The notes beneath the pieces were generated by a model. The model searched no databases. It was not told the origin of the DNA and saw only the letters and a list, made by a program, of their open reading frames with translations. This document shows, in pieces, positions 13,376-29,804 of a stretch of 64,000 bases of DNA; within the stretch, counting starts at the first letter, position 1, and each line of letters begins with the position of its first letter. Both the position numbers and the translations under genes were made by a program. The stretch is from NCBI GenBank assembly GCA_015680905.1, contig JADFTS010000020.1, forward strand, positions 124,001 to 188,000, read 5' to 3'. Source of the stretch: Coptis chinensis (taxonomy: Eukaryota > Streptophyta > Magnoliopsida > Ranunculales > Ranunculaceae).

Positions 13376-14026
13376 ATATTTGATTCCTCCGATCCATATA
13401 TTAAATTTGTTTGAGATAGAATCTAATACATTGTTTTAAAGTATTTGACATGTTGTAATTTGTCTAGGGTCCTATTACTGCGGGACCCCAATTTGTGTTG
13501 GGCAAATTCAAAAAAAAAAACAATTATTACAAGTGTGTTATTGGTTTCAAAAAATCTAAAAAAAAACAATTATTACAAATATGTCATTGGTTTCAAAAAA
13601 TTGAATTTGAAACCCCAAACTTAAACGACCCGGCCACACCGGTCAAGAGCCCAAAAAATAGAACTTCATATTTTTTTCAAAGTCCAAATCCCAAAAGACA
13701 TGGCCACAACGGTGTGGCCATATCGTTGGGAATTTTTCTAAGTCCAAACGGTGTGACTATTTTTTTCTAAGTCTAAATCTCAAACGACATAGCCACATCG
13801 TTTTGGACTCAGTCTAGACGGTTTCCCTGTGCAATTATAATTCTTAGTCCTCCGAGGACCGTAATGCAGTGAGTTGAGAAAATTTCAATGAGCTCTGTTG
13901 GATTTTATCGATATCTCATGCATGATTCCTACGATATATACAATTACGTTATACCACATGCATAAAATAAATAAATGAAATGAAGATCGTGACCTTGGTC
14001 ACGACTTTCAATTTAAAGTTCAAAGC

Positions 14027-14430
14027 TTTGATCTACGGAGAAAATGTTCTTGGCACACTCAAGATCTTCTTCTTTCTTAACTTTCTTTGAGTCAAGTTCC
14101 AACCACGAAACGGGACCACGAATCGGGAACCTTTTTTTCACTAACCAAGAACCAAGAACCGACAATGGCTAGGGAGGATACCATCTATGGAATCTCCACA
14201 AATTCAAGCTTTGATCTACAGGAGAAGATGTTCTTGGCACACTCAAGATCTTCTTCTTCTTAACTTTGCTGGAGTCAAGTTCCAACCACGGGAAGCAACC
14301 TTTTTTCACCAACCAAGAACCAAGAACCAAGTTCCAACCACGGAAAGCCAACCTTTTTTCACCAACCAAGAACCAAGAACCCGGCTAATGGCTGGGGAGG
14401 ATACCACCTATGGAATCTCCACAAATTACC
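14027..14430. repeat. Direct duplication of about 0.2 kb with an inner duplication
   Basis: Bases 14027-14208 and 14209-14430 are two diverged direct copies, each starting GCTTTGATCTAC and ending with GGAATCTCCACAAATT. The second copy carries an extra inner duplication of about 50 bases, in which TTCCAACCACG then CACCAACCAAGAACC occur twice. ORFs here are by-products of the repeat and not a gene. Confidence 0.8.
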
Positions 14431-14539
14431 GGGCTTCTACTTTTAAAAATGTTGGAGGTCATTTGTAAAGGAGAGAGCTTTTTTGTTGTTCGGATGATTA
14501 ATATGTAAGAGGTGGGGGGTCTATTTATAAAGGTTTCCA

Positions 14540-14775
14540 CCTCCTCAATATTGGATAGGATAGAGTCTTATACTCATCTAATATCTGATAGAATAGAGTC
14601 ATATACTCTACTCATCTAATATCTGATAGGATAGAGTCCTATACTCATCTAATATCAGATAGGATAGAGTCCCCCTCATCTAATATCTGATAGGATAGAG
14701 TCCTATACTCATCTAATATCAGATAGGATAGAGTCCCCCTCATCTAATATCTGATAGGATAAAGTCTATACTCAG
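14540..14775. repeat. Minisatellite, unit about 30-35 bp
   Basis: About seven or eight head-to-tail copies of a unit built on CTGATAGGATAGAGTC followed by (C)TATACTCATCTAATAT. Units alternate between a longer form with CCTATACTC and a shorter one with CCCCCTC. They are regular enough for a tandem array but lack the conserved unit length and unique spacers of a CRISPR array. Confidence 0.9.
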
Positions 14776-15113
14776 TGGTTTATTCTTATCTTGGTGGGCG
14801 TCTATCCAACCTTATTTCCAACAAGCTCAAATGCAATATGTCTGCGTGCGGAGAAGAGAAGGTGCATGTTTGAGAACAACGAATACAAAGTTTCTTTCTT
14901 TCTAAAATCTAAAATCTAAAATCTAAAAGTGAAAAATTTTGAAAAATTATTCGCGGAAATATAATTTGTGCCAAGAAGAGGGTCCTTGTCCAGTGCGTGG
15001 GTGCCTGATATGCGCACCCATTATCGATATATTATGGGTGCAATTATAAGTTATGTTGAGAAGCAGGTGTGTGATGCCAAGAAGAAGCAGAGAGCAAAGG
15101 CAATCTCAAAAGA

Positions 15114-16935
15114 ATGGCGTCTGTTTCTTCATTGTGTTCCCAGTCCATACGGTCTCAATTCTGGGATTCCAGTTCCACACCTTTCTCTCAGTTCAAACGT
15201 TCTCATCACACCTCAAAAATCATAAATATCCAGTTTTAAGCATCACAGTTTTTCTGAACTTGCTTTCTTGTCCTTTTGTTTTCAGGTGTTACGAAATGTG
15301 CAAGTCCATCTGCTGTATTGTCCAACTATAACAAGAAGCAGCAATGGTAATTCATTATATCTGATCCTTTCTTTCATGCTTCAACTCATTGAATGGTTTT
15401 CTTGTCTTTTGGAATGGTTTATAGTGTATGCATGAAACAAAATGAAGAAGAAATGAAAATTGGAAAAACTAAAAGGAGAGAGGCGTTATTACAGACAGTG
15501 TTTGCGGCATTTTCTTTACCGTCTATCGCTTCAACTGCTTTAGCTGAAACTGGTCATTTCTCTCTTTCTCTTATTCTTTAAGCCTGTTTTTGTTTTTCTA
15601 CACAACTTATAGTCTGACTTTTCATTCAATTCCTTCCCTCAGATGTACAAGAGACTACTTTTGGTGTATACTCAGACGAGACTAAAAGGTTCAAGATAGT
15701 GATTCCTAAAGGTGAATTAATATTTTAGCACTTCAAAACTCAATGTATTAGTTCAATATGAGTGAAGATAGTGGCGCATTGTGTACTTGGAATTACATTA
15801 TATTGATACAACTGTGCCACTTTCTTTTATAATTAATATAAAATCTCTATCTTTTGCTCATATTTTATTTGAACTCTTTGCAAGTTCTAAGTTAAAATAA
15901 TTCCATATTTTTTAATTTGTTTTAATGACCAAGTTTTCCTGCAGATTGGATAGTGGGTGAAGGAGAATCTGATGGAATCAGATCGTTAACAGCATTTTAC
16001 CCAGAAGAGTCTACAAGTTCAAACGGTACTCATAAAATTTTCTAATGGATCCAGTTTTAGATTGTTGTTAATTCGTACAAATGAGAATTCACTAAAACGA
16101 ATTGTTCAGTCAGTGTGTTAATCTCTGGGCTTGGCGCGGATTATACTAAATTGGAATCTTTTGGCAAGGTGGATGAGTTCGCTGAGACTCTGGTAGGCTA
16201 TAAAATCTTGATACCGAGTTTCGTCTTCTTCTTTCACTGGAAGATCCATTTCACTTCTACTTACACAGATGCAAATCTAATATGTCATTACTAGGTTAGT
16301 GGATTGGACAGGAGTTGGCAGAATCCACCTGGTGTTGCGGCAAAGCTTATCAACTCCAAGGCTTCAAATGGTAAGAGTCTTTTTGGATTTGCCATGAAGA
16401 GTCGATTACCAAAATATGTAAGAATGATGGGTTTGAAGAAGTTCATTCAATTGCGCCCTTACCATTTTCTTGTACAACTGAGCAGGGTTGTATTACATTG
16501 AGTATTCGCTGCAAAAACCAGGTGAAAGCAGCAGACACATATTTTCAGTTCTTGGGATGGGATCTTTCGGCTGGTACAACAAACTCTACACTGTGACAGG
16601 GCAGGTATGTGTATAACCACTTACCACATCCACATGTATCAGCCCATCTTAGCGTGTTTTCTTTTTCCCAGTTTCTTTTAGTAAATGTTTTTGAAGGTTG
16701 AACTGCTACTGCAGTTTTTCGAAGACGAGTCAGAGAAATACAGATCCAAGATTGTCAAGGTGAGTTGGATGATATTCTCTAGTGTAATTGATTACTACTT
16801 TCACTGCCAATACAACTTTGTTTGCTTGGAACTTGGAAGTTGCACCTTGGCGCAACTATGGTTTAGACTTTAGAGCTCATCATTTTACTAAAGTAAATTT
16901 TCTTGCAGGCGGTCTCTTCCTTCAGGGTAACCTGA
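15114..16935 (+). CDS. PsbP-domain protein, chloroplast thylakoid lumen (PPD3-like)
   Basis: PsbP-domain proteins are small lumenal relatives of the oxygen-evolving-complex subunit PsbP. Exons are about 15114-15192 (or slightly longer), 15286-15346, 15425-15552, 15643-15711, 15945-16025, 16110-16192, 16295-16370, 16486-16604, 16715-16759 and 16909-16935 (TGA). The N-terminus MASVSSLCSQSIRSQF is Ser-rich, as in a plastid transit peptide. A later stretch, LLQTVFAAFSLPSIASTALAE, has the Arg-Arg, hydrophobic and A-x-A pattern of a lumen-targeting signal. The mature part (FGVYSDETKRFKIVIPKDW ... GLDRSWQNPPGVAAKLI ... WYNKLYTVTGQF) matches my recollection of the Arabidopsis PPD3 type. The first splice is uncertain: the obvious donor after ATCCA is out of phase with exon 2, while a weaker donor at AAAC|GTTCTC is in phase. 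Confidence 0.88.
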
Positions 16936-18422
16936 TTAAATTATGATGAACGATGATGAACAAACTTTTGATGATGCCATCCCGGCATGGACTCGGAAAG
17001 CCACATGAAATTTTTATTTTTCTGCTACAAAATATTGTTAGGATCTATTCTATTTTGCTATTGGGAAGAGCATGTGATTGGATTTTGGTTATGTGCAAAT
17101 ATTATATTGCTAAAAATACAATCAACAAATAATTTATAGAGATATAGTTTTGCAGTGTTAACATTGGCGCAGTATTTACAACCCATTTTATGGAATTGGC
17201 ACCCCTTTGACAAAAGGCTAGAAGAATAATGGTTATTCTCTCTATATATTGATAGTTCCGTGGCAGCAAGTTGCCGTGAGATCCTACATTCCACGGCAAC
17301 GGGCAGTGAGTTTCCACATTCCATAGCAACGAATTGCCGCTATATATATATATATATACTAGTCTGATGTAGGTGCTACACACCTATCTCATTCTATAAA
17401 GTAATCTATAAAAATTAAATTACTTATTTAATCTTTTTGTACGTAGTATTTATTTTTTTTATTTTGTTTTGGGTGTAGGGGTAAATTCGTAGTTATCACA
17501 TAACTATAAGAGCAAAATAGTCACAAAAAAAAAGTAACCAAGAGTCACATTTTTTAATCCGTGAGCGGAGCGAACATTTTGGGAGAAGGGGTTATCTTGG
17601 GACAAAACCAACTTGGTTGGTTTTAATGCATCTGTCCTCATCTCTTCCCTTCTGTTTTTTCTTTGTCTCTCTCACTCTCCCTTTTCCTCTCCCTCTCCGC
17701 TCACCCCCACTGCTTAGCAGTATACTAGTATTAAATCACTATTGCAGCACTGTATTTTTAAAATAGTAAAAGAGAGAGATATTAAATCACTATTGCAATA
17801 TTTCAAATTTTGAACACACATAGAAGTTGCGCCAGTAAATCAGTTTAACATAAGAAAATTGAAGTTCCTTACAAGTGACGTGAAGCTGAAAGAAAAAAGA
17901 AATCCTACTATACTTCCCAGTGCCTCCTAGTAACAAGGGTGAAAGACAACAATAATAACAATGAAGGAAAAAGAAAGGGAAAACATAAGTACGGTATTAA
18001 TTGGGAAAATCATTACAATTTAATTTATGAACTTCTATTGTTTTCATTAACAACAAATTACATGATGTTGAATTTTGTGAAACCTTTTACAAGCAAATTT
18101 CTGAGATGGCGACACGGTCCAAACCGAAAGTTGAAGACAAGACCTCCCTCCTTCAGAAACCATCAACACTCATTTTAATGATAGCACGAATGCTAGGTTT
18201 CCAACCAATAAAGATATGTAAATTGAATAGTACGCAAAAAAGTTGGAAGGGTTGGGACCTTGGACGGCCCCATATTGGTGTGAGCACAATGATTTAGGAG
18301 ACCCAGGTGTCGGAACAAAATCCCCCTTGAAACAATGGGATCCACTGATGAATCATGCAACCACCTTGAATCAGCATGTGACCTACAGTGATGTTTTCTT
18401 TCAATCAGGATACTAGTTCCGT
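16936..18422. other. Gap between two convergent genes
   Basis: The PsbP-type gene ends on the left and TRAPPC11 ends on the right, so both 3' ends point into this gap. It holds a (TA)n run at 17339-17360 and AT-rich filler. Two related strings with CATTCCACGGCAAC and CATTCCATAGCAAC sit near 17285-17335. No gene was recognised. Confidence 0.5.
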
Positions 18423-21400
18423 TCATTCTCCTTCAGGGGGTTCAGGTGTTCTTCCAGCTTTATCATCCACTTCAAAATGCGGTTTAGAGGGAAAGACAAA
18501 AACTGTTGCTGCAGCTAAAGATGGGTGAAATGCAGCTGCATATCTCACTGAGGTCACAGTAACTCTAGGCAGCTGTTGTGAACCTGAAGCCAGAGGAACA
18601 AGTTTGTAGCCGAGGATGTGCTCTGATTTCGGCATAACAAAAATTGTGTCATTGTGAGGCCCAGACAAAACAAAGCTCTGAGAGTCTGCTAACAAATATT
18701 TTATCTCTTGAAGTAACTGAGTCTTATTCTGAATTCTCAGATAGCATGTGAAGGGATCTCCAAGGATAGTATAAGGAGGACACTCCAAACTCAAAATTAA
18801 TGGCACTGTTTCCACATTCACATCTGGGAGTTTATGCCGAGTCACTGCTCCAACTGTTGCAATGTCAGAACAAGATTGGTCTTCTTCTAGACTAGATTCC
18901 CTTCTCCATTTAAGACACACTGTTCCTACCCCAAGGGTTTGTGAGGATACCTCTGGAACGACTGAGAAAACCTGCTTGAACTCTTCACCCGGTATGAGTA
19001 GAGGTAGGCCAGGTAAACACCCACCTCCCTGCTGCACTCTACATGACCTTCTTCCATCATCATCATCCACTTCAATGGAGATGGACATTACCCGCACAGG
19101 AACCTCAGAGCAGTTCTTTGCACTGACAACGAGAATACTAATTTCATTCAACGCCAGCGATGTTAACTGATCCGAACCTGGTAATCGCTTGATTTTAGTG
19201 AGCAACAAGGGATCACGACGAAACGGACACATGTAATGGTGGCTGATAGCAACCGCAGTTTTGCCTTCGATTTGCAAGCTTTTGTGGACATGTACCTTCT
19301 GTTCCTTAGCTTCCTCCCCAGTTGGCAGATAACCCAATGATACATAGAGCATGACAGGCTTTGGCTTGTGCCATTTGATCTCCAAATTGCAAGACCATGA
19401 CTCACCAATGTTTAGTAGTGGAACAGAAATCAACCCAAAAGAATGCTGAATGCTCCTGATATTATCAGAACCCTTTTGAGATTCATACTCACCATCAGGC
19501 CCCAAAATGTTAATAAGTTGTACGTCGTGACTGTCATTTGAGAATGGTTCGCTTTCCCTTGGACTAGCCAGTCCACCTCCTCTGGCATCGACTAGGTTTA
19601 TCTTCAATTCACCAAAATGAATGCTATGACCTTTCGAGGCCACAGTAACAGGAACTAAGAAGCTCTCTCCAACTAATGCGGGACCAGTAGCACCTAAAGC
19701 TAGATCAACTTGTGAATCCTGTTCCTCAACCTGAATAACCTTCTGACCAGAGAATGCAAGACCAGGATCCTTGGTTGGCAAGGTATCAACACGCTCCTCA
19801 AACTTCCAAAGAGGTAACTCGTCCATTGAGCCAGGGCTTTCAGCTCGGCAAATAATTGTGAAACAAGGTCCCACCTTTGAGATCACAGATATGCAGTCAA
19901 GCTTTCCACTTTGTTCTGCAGTCATAGCAGTGTTTCAAAGTTGCAGCGGTAATAAAGTAAGAACGGATGAAAATACATAGGGGACCAGATGCATACCAGA
20001 TTTTATGTCGTATGTCAAGCGTAGCCACTTATTCGCGAGCAGTTTTAAAAATGGAGCATTCTCTATCCGCAAATCTTGTTGACCACAAGATGTTGCATCT
20101 ACCGGTGGTTGCTGAGCACTGTTGATCAGGAAATTACATTCAGGCTGATTAAATTGGATTTCCAATTGATCAATCTCAACTGGTTGGGGGAGCTGTGACA
20201 ATAGCGATATTGTCAGCAAGGTAGATGCACCAGGCTTGACCACCAGTTCGTGAAAAGCGACTGAAGCAAGAAGTACCACTCTAAGTGGGCTGATAGGATC
20301 AATCTCAAGACAGAGGGGTTTATCAGCTTCAACTTTAAGGCTGCCGCTGTCTTCATTTGATGACAATGTGACTTCTCCTCTTAGAATCTTAAAAACCTCA
20401 TCGTGTATGATTTGTCTTTGAGACAGACTGGCAGGACCAGCTGGACCATATTTTCCTTCAGAAGGTTGGGATCCAAAACTAGATGATATTGGCAATGCAG
20501 CCATCTGAAGAGAGTACTCGACAAAATCTTTCACTGAACTTAGTCTTCTCGAGCACTCCCTTAGGTACCCCAAGACCTCCCAAAGCAACGCAACCCAACC
20601 TTCTTGCCTGTAAAGACTTGCAACACCATCAAACAACTGTTTTGCATTGACAAAGTCGCCAATAGCGAAGTATTCCATGGCCATCATGTTTCCACAGAAA
20701 GATGCCATTCTTGGGGCCTTGAGGGTGTTGTACGTCTCAAATGACTTTTTGAAGAGAGCAATTATTTCGAAGGAATCCTGGAATCGTTTTGCTTCTGCAA
20801 TGGCATAGAGGATATACTCCGCATCAGTAAGACTGCAATTCAAAACGTGTACTATTAGAGTTTGAGTAAAAGGCAAAACTAGCTCGTTCCCAGGGACCAC
20901 CTTGAAGACTAACCTTTTCGTTCCAAATGCATCTTCTTGCTCATATAACTGAGAAAACTGACCCACATAAACAGATGGAATCACAGATGCAGAGGTGCTT
21001 TCAATCCCATCTGCTGTTGAAAGGGGGGTTTCTGATGCAGACAAAGCAAGTTCAAGGCAAAGTCTCTTTTCCCTCAAGTGACGCGCTGCTAACTGTTGCA
21101 AGTCAAGTTTGATCAAAAGAAAAACATGTAATTCTTATAAGGTTCATTTGCTTTTTCAGTTTTGTTTGTTTTTGTTTTTCTTTTGGTCCGGCCTATGTGT
21201 CTCCCACAAATGAATCTTTATTACCCAAAAAAAGAACAAGGCAAAGAAGGATGCCCACCTGATAAAAGTAAGCTGGATTGAATTCCCACTCGGTCAAACC
21301 TCTCTCTAGCATGACTGATAGTTGAGAAGAAGTGCTAGGAATGGTTACAGAGAGTGTTTCTAATAACTCTGCAAATACCAAAAACTGCCTGCTTAGCCAT

Positions 21401-23168
21401 TCCCAGTGAACAAAAACGACTTCAGGTGCTCCCACCAGCTTTTTGTAAGACGCAATGTGTTTGCGGAACCATGTCATAGCTTCTATGACCTTTCCTCCGT
21501 GCAGTAACAAAGTTGATACCTTAAAATGCAATTGCTCCGCAACAGTTTTTATCTCTATCAAGCGTTGAATTGGCGGCAACCTTGTGGATACTCCAATCAT
21601 CTGCACTTGGAAGGAAAATAATAAGCACAGAAAAACATAATCAATGGTCTAGGAAGCGGATATATATTCACAACATGTTAGTAGGACTTAGAAAGAAAAT
21701 ATTAACCATCTATTCGCGATGCAGTATTACATTGAGGCATTGAGCTTGTTCAGAGCGTCCAATCAGCTACAACAGGAGCGATTATCAGGTGAATTCACCC
21801 TCAAACCATGGGAAAGTGGAGGAGCGAGAGAGGAATCCCCCTCCATGATGGTTCGGCTTACTAAGGATACACCAATGAGTCTAAAAATGTATTGTACTTG
21901 GTATATCAAAAACAAGGAGAACACCATATTAGGACCTTTGATCAGGGTTTGTTGGTATGAGGTTTGTCAGAAACATTTTATTCGTGTTGGAGAAGAATAT
22001 GTGGCAACATCTTTGTTATATAGCTCTGACATGATGTGTTGGCATTTGGCAACCACAAATACCACAGAATAAAGAGGAAATATAATAATAATAATAATAA
22101 TAATAATAGAGAAGTGAAGAGAGATACCTCACGTAAGGAATGATAGGCTTCCTCATAAAATTTCAAAGCTTCAACCCAATCTCTCCGAAATTCTGCGTAT
22201 ACAGCAACCTAGCATTTTGAAAGTTGTAATGAGCAATGGATAACTGAAGAATTTAAATTTAATAACACTTGCAATAGAAATTAAAGGAGAAAATAAAAAA
22301 AGACTTGCCTTAAAGCAGTAACGTATATATAACTCCAACGAATTGGTGTTCTTCTTTTCAATACGGGACTTGATTCTTTTCCCTTCTTCCCTGTAATATG
22401 CATTAGCCAATTCCGCAAACGTGCTCCCCAATCTGCAACAATAGAATAAATTCGACAAGTCTTGTATAATTAGGGTGTTAAATATATATAGACAGCGAAA
22501 CACATGCCTGTTGATGGACTCCTTAATCTCTTGGGCATCATTGACAAAGTTAAGAAGATACTTAGAATCTAGTTCAGCGCGTTTTCTTAGAGCAATGATA
22601 CGTTCCTCACTCACTTCGTCTGCATTAAAAAGCCTACATTTGTTAACCAAAATGGATAAATTGGTCGTTTTGAAAGAAATTGGGAGAAATTTACCGTTGG
22701 GTGTAAAATGCACAACAAGCACAACCAGTTTAGTATTCCTTCCACGAGCCACAACTCTGAGCATGTAAAAGGGTAAATATTAAGAATGACATAGTAATAT
22801 ATGTAATTAAAAAAAAAAAAAAAAAAAGATCCATACTTGAGGTTTTCGAGATCGGTGCAGAGCTGAAGCCACTGGGCAGGGTCACCAGAGAGTTGATGAC
22901 AAGTAAAGAGAGCAGCAATTACGGAAGGAACCCTAGTTCGGTGTTTCAACAACCAATCCTTTTTTAAAATGCCAAGTGGGTGAGAAGATGAATCTTTCTG
23001 ATTCTTTGCCATAACGGATATTTTAGAGAAATCGGGTAATGCTAATGTGTTAATAGGTGGTTGTTCTGTGTGGAGATGGGTCGAGATTATTGGGTGGAGC
23101 TCCGGGCAGCCCACGAGTGAAACTAATGTCACTGGTGGTGTCCGAAGCTCTTCTGGATACTCTTCCAT
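18423..23168 (-). CDS. TRAPPC11: TRAPP complex subunit 11 (foie gras-type)
   Basis: TRAPPC11 is a subunit of the TRAPP tethering complexes that act in ER-Golgi and trans-Golgi traffic. Eight exons join in phase: 23168-22837, 22756-22695, 22619-22508, 22432-22309, 22208-22128, 21600-21259, 21092-19997 and 19915-18423, giving 1213 residues, close to the plant family length. The N-terminus MEEYPEELRTPPVTLVSLVG and WLLKHRTRVPSVIAALF are family-like. The foie-gras region includes WVEALKFYEEAYHSLRE and WFRKHIASYKKLVG, and the C-terminal third is beta-rich (gryzun-like). An upstream in-frame extension to 23195 begins with TTG, so I chose the ATG. Introns 3 and 4 start with GC (AACAG|GCATGT and TTTAAG|GCAAGT). 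It is divergent with the tRNA-ligase gene on the right. Confidence 0.93.
22082..22109. repeat. (ATA)n microsatellite
   Basis: About nine TAA/ATA trinucleotides within an intron of TRAPPC11. Confidence 0.9.
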
Positions 23169-27809
<4,641 letters not shown>

Positions 27810-28524
27810 GTTTTGATCTGGTCTTTTTTAACTAATGTACACATCGCGGCCTTTAGATAGGTAAATGGTTGTCTGGTCTGATGCTGGGAGACACTCAAGA
27901 GTCTGTATATTTGTTTCTATTTCTTTAACGTGGTTTTATGACACAAAACCTGGAGTGAGGAACCCGTTTTCTATTTTATCATTGTTAATTATTTTTGTTT
28001 GAGCTTTGTTTTCCAAGATTCATTCGAGTAAGAAGTAGTAAGAGCAAGGTTTCTAATCATTATTTTTTCATTTGGTTCTGGGTTTCAAATATTTTCTCTA
28101 ACAACTGGTAAATATAGAATGTTATAATATTTTGACAGTTACAATTTGTTAACTATCTGGTTTGTGTTCGAAGGCGGAGACGCGGTCAACTTGTTTGTCC
28201 TGAAACTGTAATTAAGTCCCACCTGGAATATCTCAATCAAGCCCAATATACCAGGCCGTATGGATCCGGAGCACCGAATCTCAATTAAGCCCGTTATCAT
28301 ACACGGTATTAACGCGGACGCACGGTATTTTTATTATTTTTCGATAATAACGCGGACATACGGTCCTAAAGATGTTATTAAATACGAGTATTGAGAACTC
28401 CCACACTTGGGTTCTCTTGGCCAATTTTTCTTTTAATTTCAATTTGTTCAGGAATTTATGAAAGAAGAAATTATTCTGTTACAACTTCTTTTGATAGTTT
28501 ATAGGGGCATTGTGTACGGGGGAA

Positions 28525-28811
28525 TAAGGGTGGAAGTTCAAGCTCACTTGTTTAACTATACAAGCCAAGCTTGAGCTGAAATTAAAACTTGTGTAATAAA
28601 TAAGTTTGATAAAGCTCATCTCGTTTAAACTAAAATAGTATATTTGTAATGTAAAATAATTGGGCCACTCGGGCTCGCCTTAGACTCGGTTCGAACTTGC
28701 GCTTGTTTAATTATATGAGCCGAGCTCGAGCTTAATTTAAAGCTCATATAATTAACGAGCTGAGCTTAAACATGGTAAAGCTCGGCTCGTTTAGCTCGAA
28801 TCCCACCCTTA
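28525..28811. mobile_element. hAT-like MITE candidate
   Basis: The left end reads TAAGGGTGGAAGTTCAAGCT and the reverse complement of the right end TAAGGGTGGGATTCGAGCT, a terminal inverted repeat of about 19-20 bp. The flanking eight bases (CGGGGGAA and CTGGGAAA) agree at six of eight positions, as an eroded 8-bp hAT target duplication would. The inside is rich in GCTCGAGCTTG-like strings. No coding frame is present. Confidence 0.5.
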
Positions 28812-28814
28812 CTG

Positions 28815-28855
28815 GGAAAAACACAAACACAAACACAAACACAAACACAAACATA
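28815..28855. repeat. (ACAAAC)n microsatellite
   Basis: About six units of the hexamer CACAAA, directly beside the hAT-like MITE candidate. Confidence 0.85.
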
Positions 28856-29214
28856 AACGTAGACATGACTGCTTTAGTAGTGAGTGGTGTTTTACTGTTG
28901 ACTTGGAACAAGTTTCCTCACATAATACATCGCATAATACATTGCATGTTCTTATTTTAGCCAAAATATTGTTGACTTGAAAGCATCCCATTATGGCGAT
29001 TTGGATTATAGGGAAACATTTATTGATGCTCATGACGTGTAATATTTTTTTTTGTGCCACATTAAGAGCAATGCAAATAACTATGAGGGAAAATAGTAAC
29101 TTGTTACTTTTATGAGTTAAAAACAATGGCCCAATGTAAAGGTGACAATAAAAATAGTTTTTCACTAAGTTACAATGATAGATTGATTTATTGGATTGAG
29201 TATGATCGGATTAA

Positions 29215-29408
29215 GAGCATTTTCAATGCATGTCAATATTATTCACCTCTACATAGGCTCAATTTCTCCTATTTTTAACCATTTTGGTGAAAAACAATAT
29301 GAGACTGCTCAATGCAAATGTGAATATTAATCTTGATGGGATATTGAATTCTGTTTGAATGTAAAAATCGGAAAAACGCGGAAGACTGAATGAAACATCC
29401 CGTCTGAA

Positions 29409-29443
<35 letters not shown>

Positions 29444-29660
29444 ACGTGAGACGGAATGAAACATTCCGTAAAAAAACACGAAACGGAATCCAACATTCCG
29501 TCTGAAGTTCACAACTCAGCCATTATCTCGGTTGAAAATTTCACTCTCATTTTAATTTGGAAAAATAGTCACATTAATATTCACATTTATATTAGGCAAA
29601 AGTTTTGAACAATAAATAGATGAATATTGTGGCATTCGCATTTGGGATTTGGGAATGCTC
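29215..29660. mobile_element. Harbinger-type MITE, complete, palindrome family
   Basis: The left end reads GAGCATTTTCAATGCA and the right end GGGAATGCTC, flanked by TAA on both sides (29212-29214 and 29661-29663). It contains three copies of the GAAACATTCCGT/CATCCCGTCTGAAG motif and a 33-base A run at about 29409-29441. It is about 446 bp and non-coding. A second, truncated piece of the same family lies just upstream at about 29065-29165. Confidence 0.78.
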
Positions 29661-29804
29661 TAATAAAGGGAAAAGAAAATATTGGTTTGCCCGCGTTCCT
29701 TGTTGTACGTTGTTGGTAAGGCAAGAAGACGGGCCCACATATTATTAGACCCGACTTGTGCTGATTCATTTTCTCCATGAGATCTATTTCTTCTTCATTC
29801 GGAA

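Larger units (their letters stand above)
27810..29804. other. Intergenic region with three small repeats
   Basis: This region lies between the tRNA-ligase gene and BIG5, both on the plus strand. It holds a hAT-like MITE candidate (28525-28811), a (CACAAA)n run, partial and complete copies of the palindrome-bearing MITE, and probably the BIG5 promoter in the last few hundred bases. No gene was recognised. Confidence 0.5.

Noticed and set aside
14540..14775. Regular repeats considered as a CRISPR array
   Set aside because: Units are head to tail without unique spacers, and the surroundings are plant nuclear DNA; this is a minisatellite.
21719..22072. 117-codon ORF on the plus strand
   Set aside because: It lies antisense within an intron of TRAPPC11, shows no recognisable motif, and its composition matches the intron around it.
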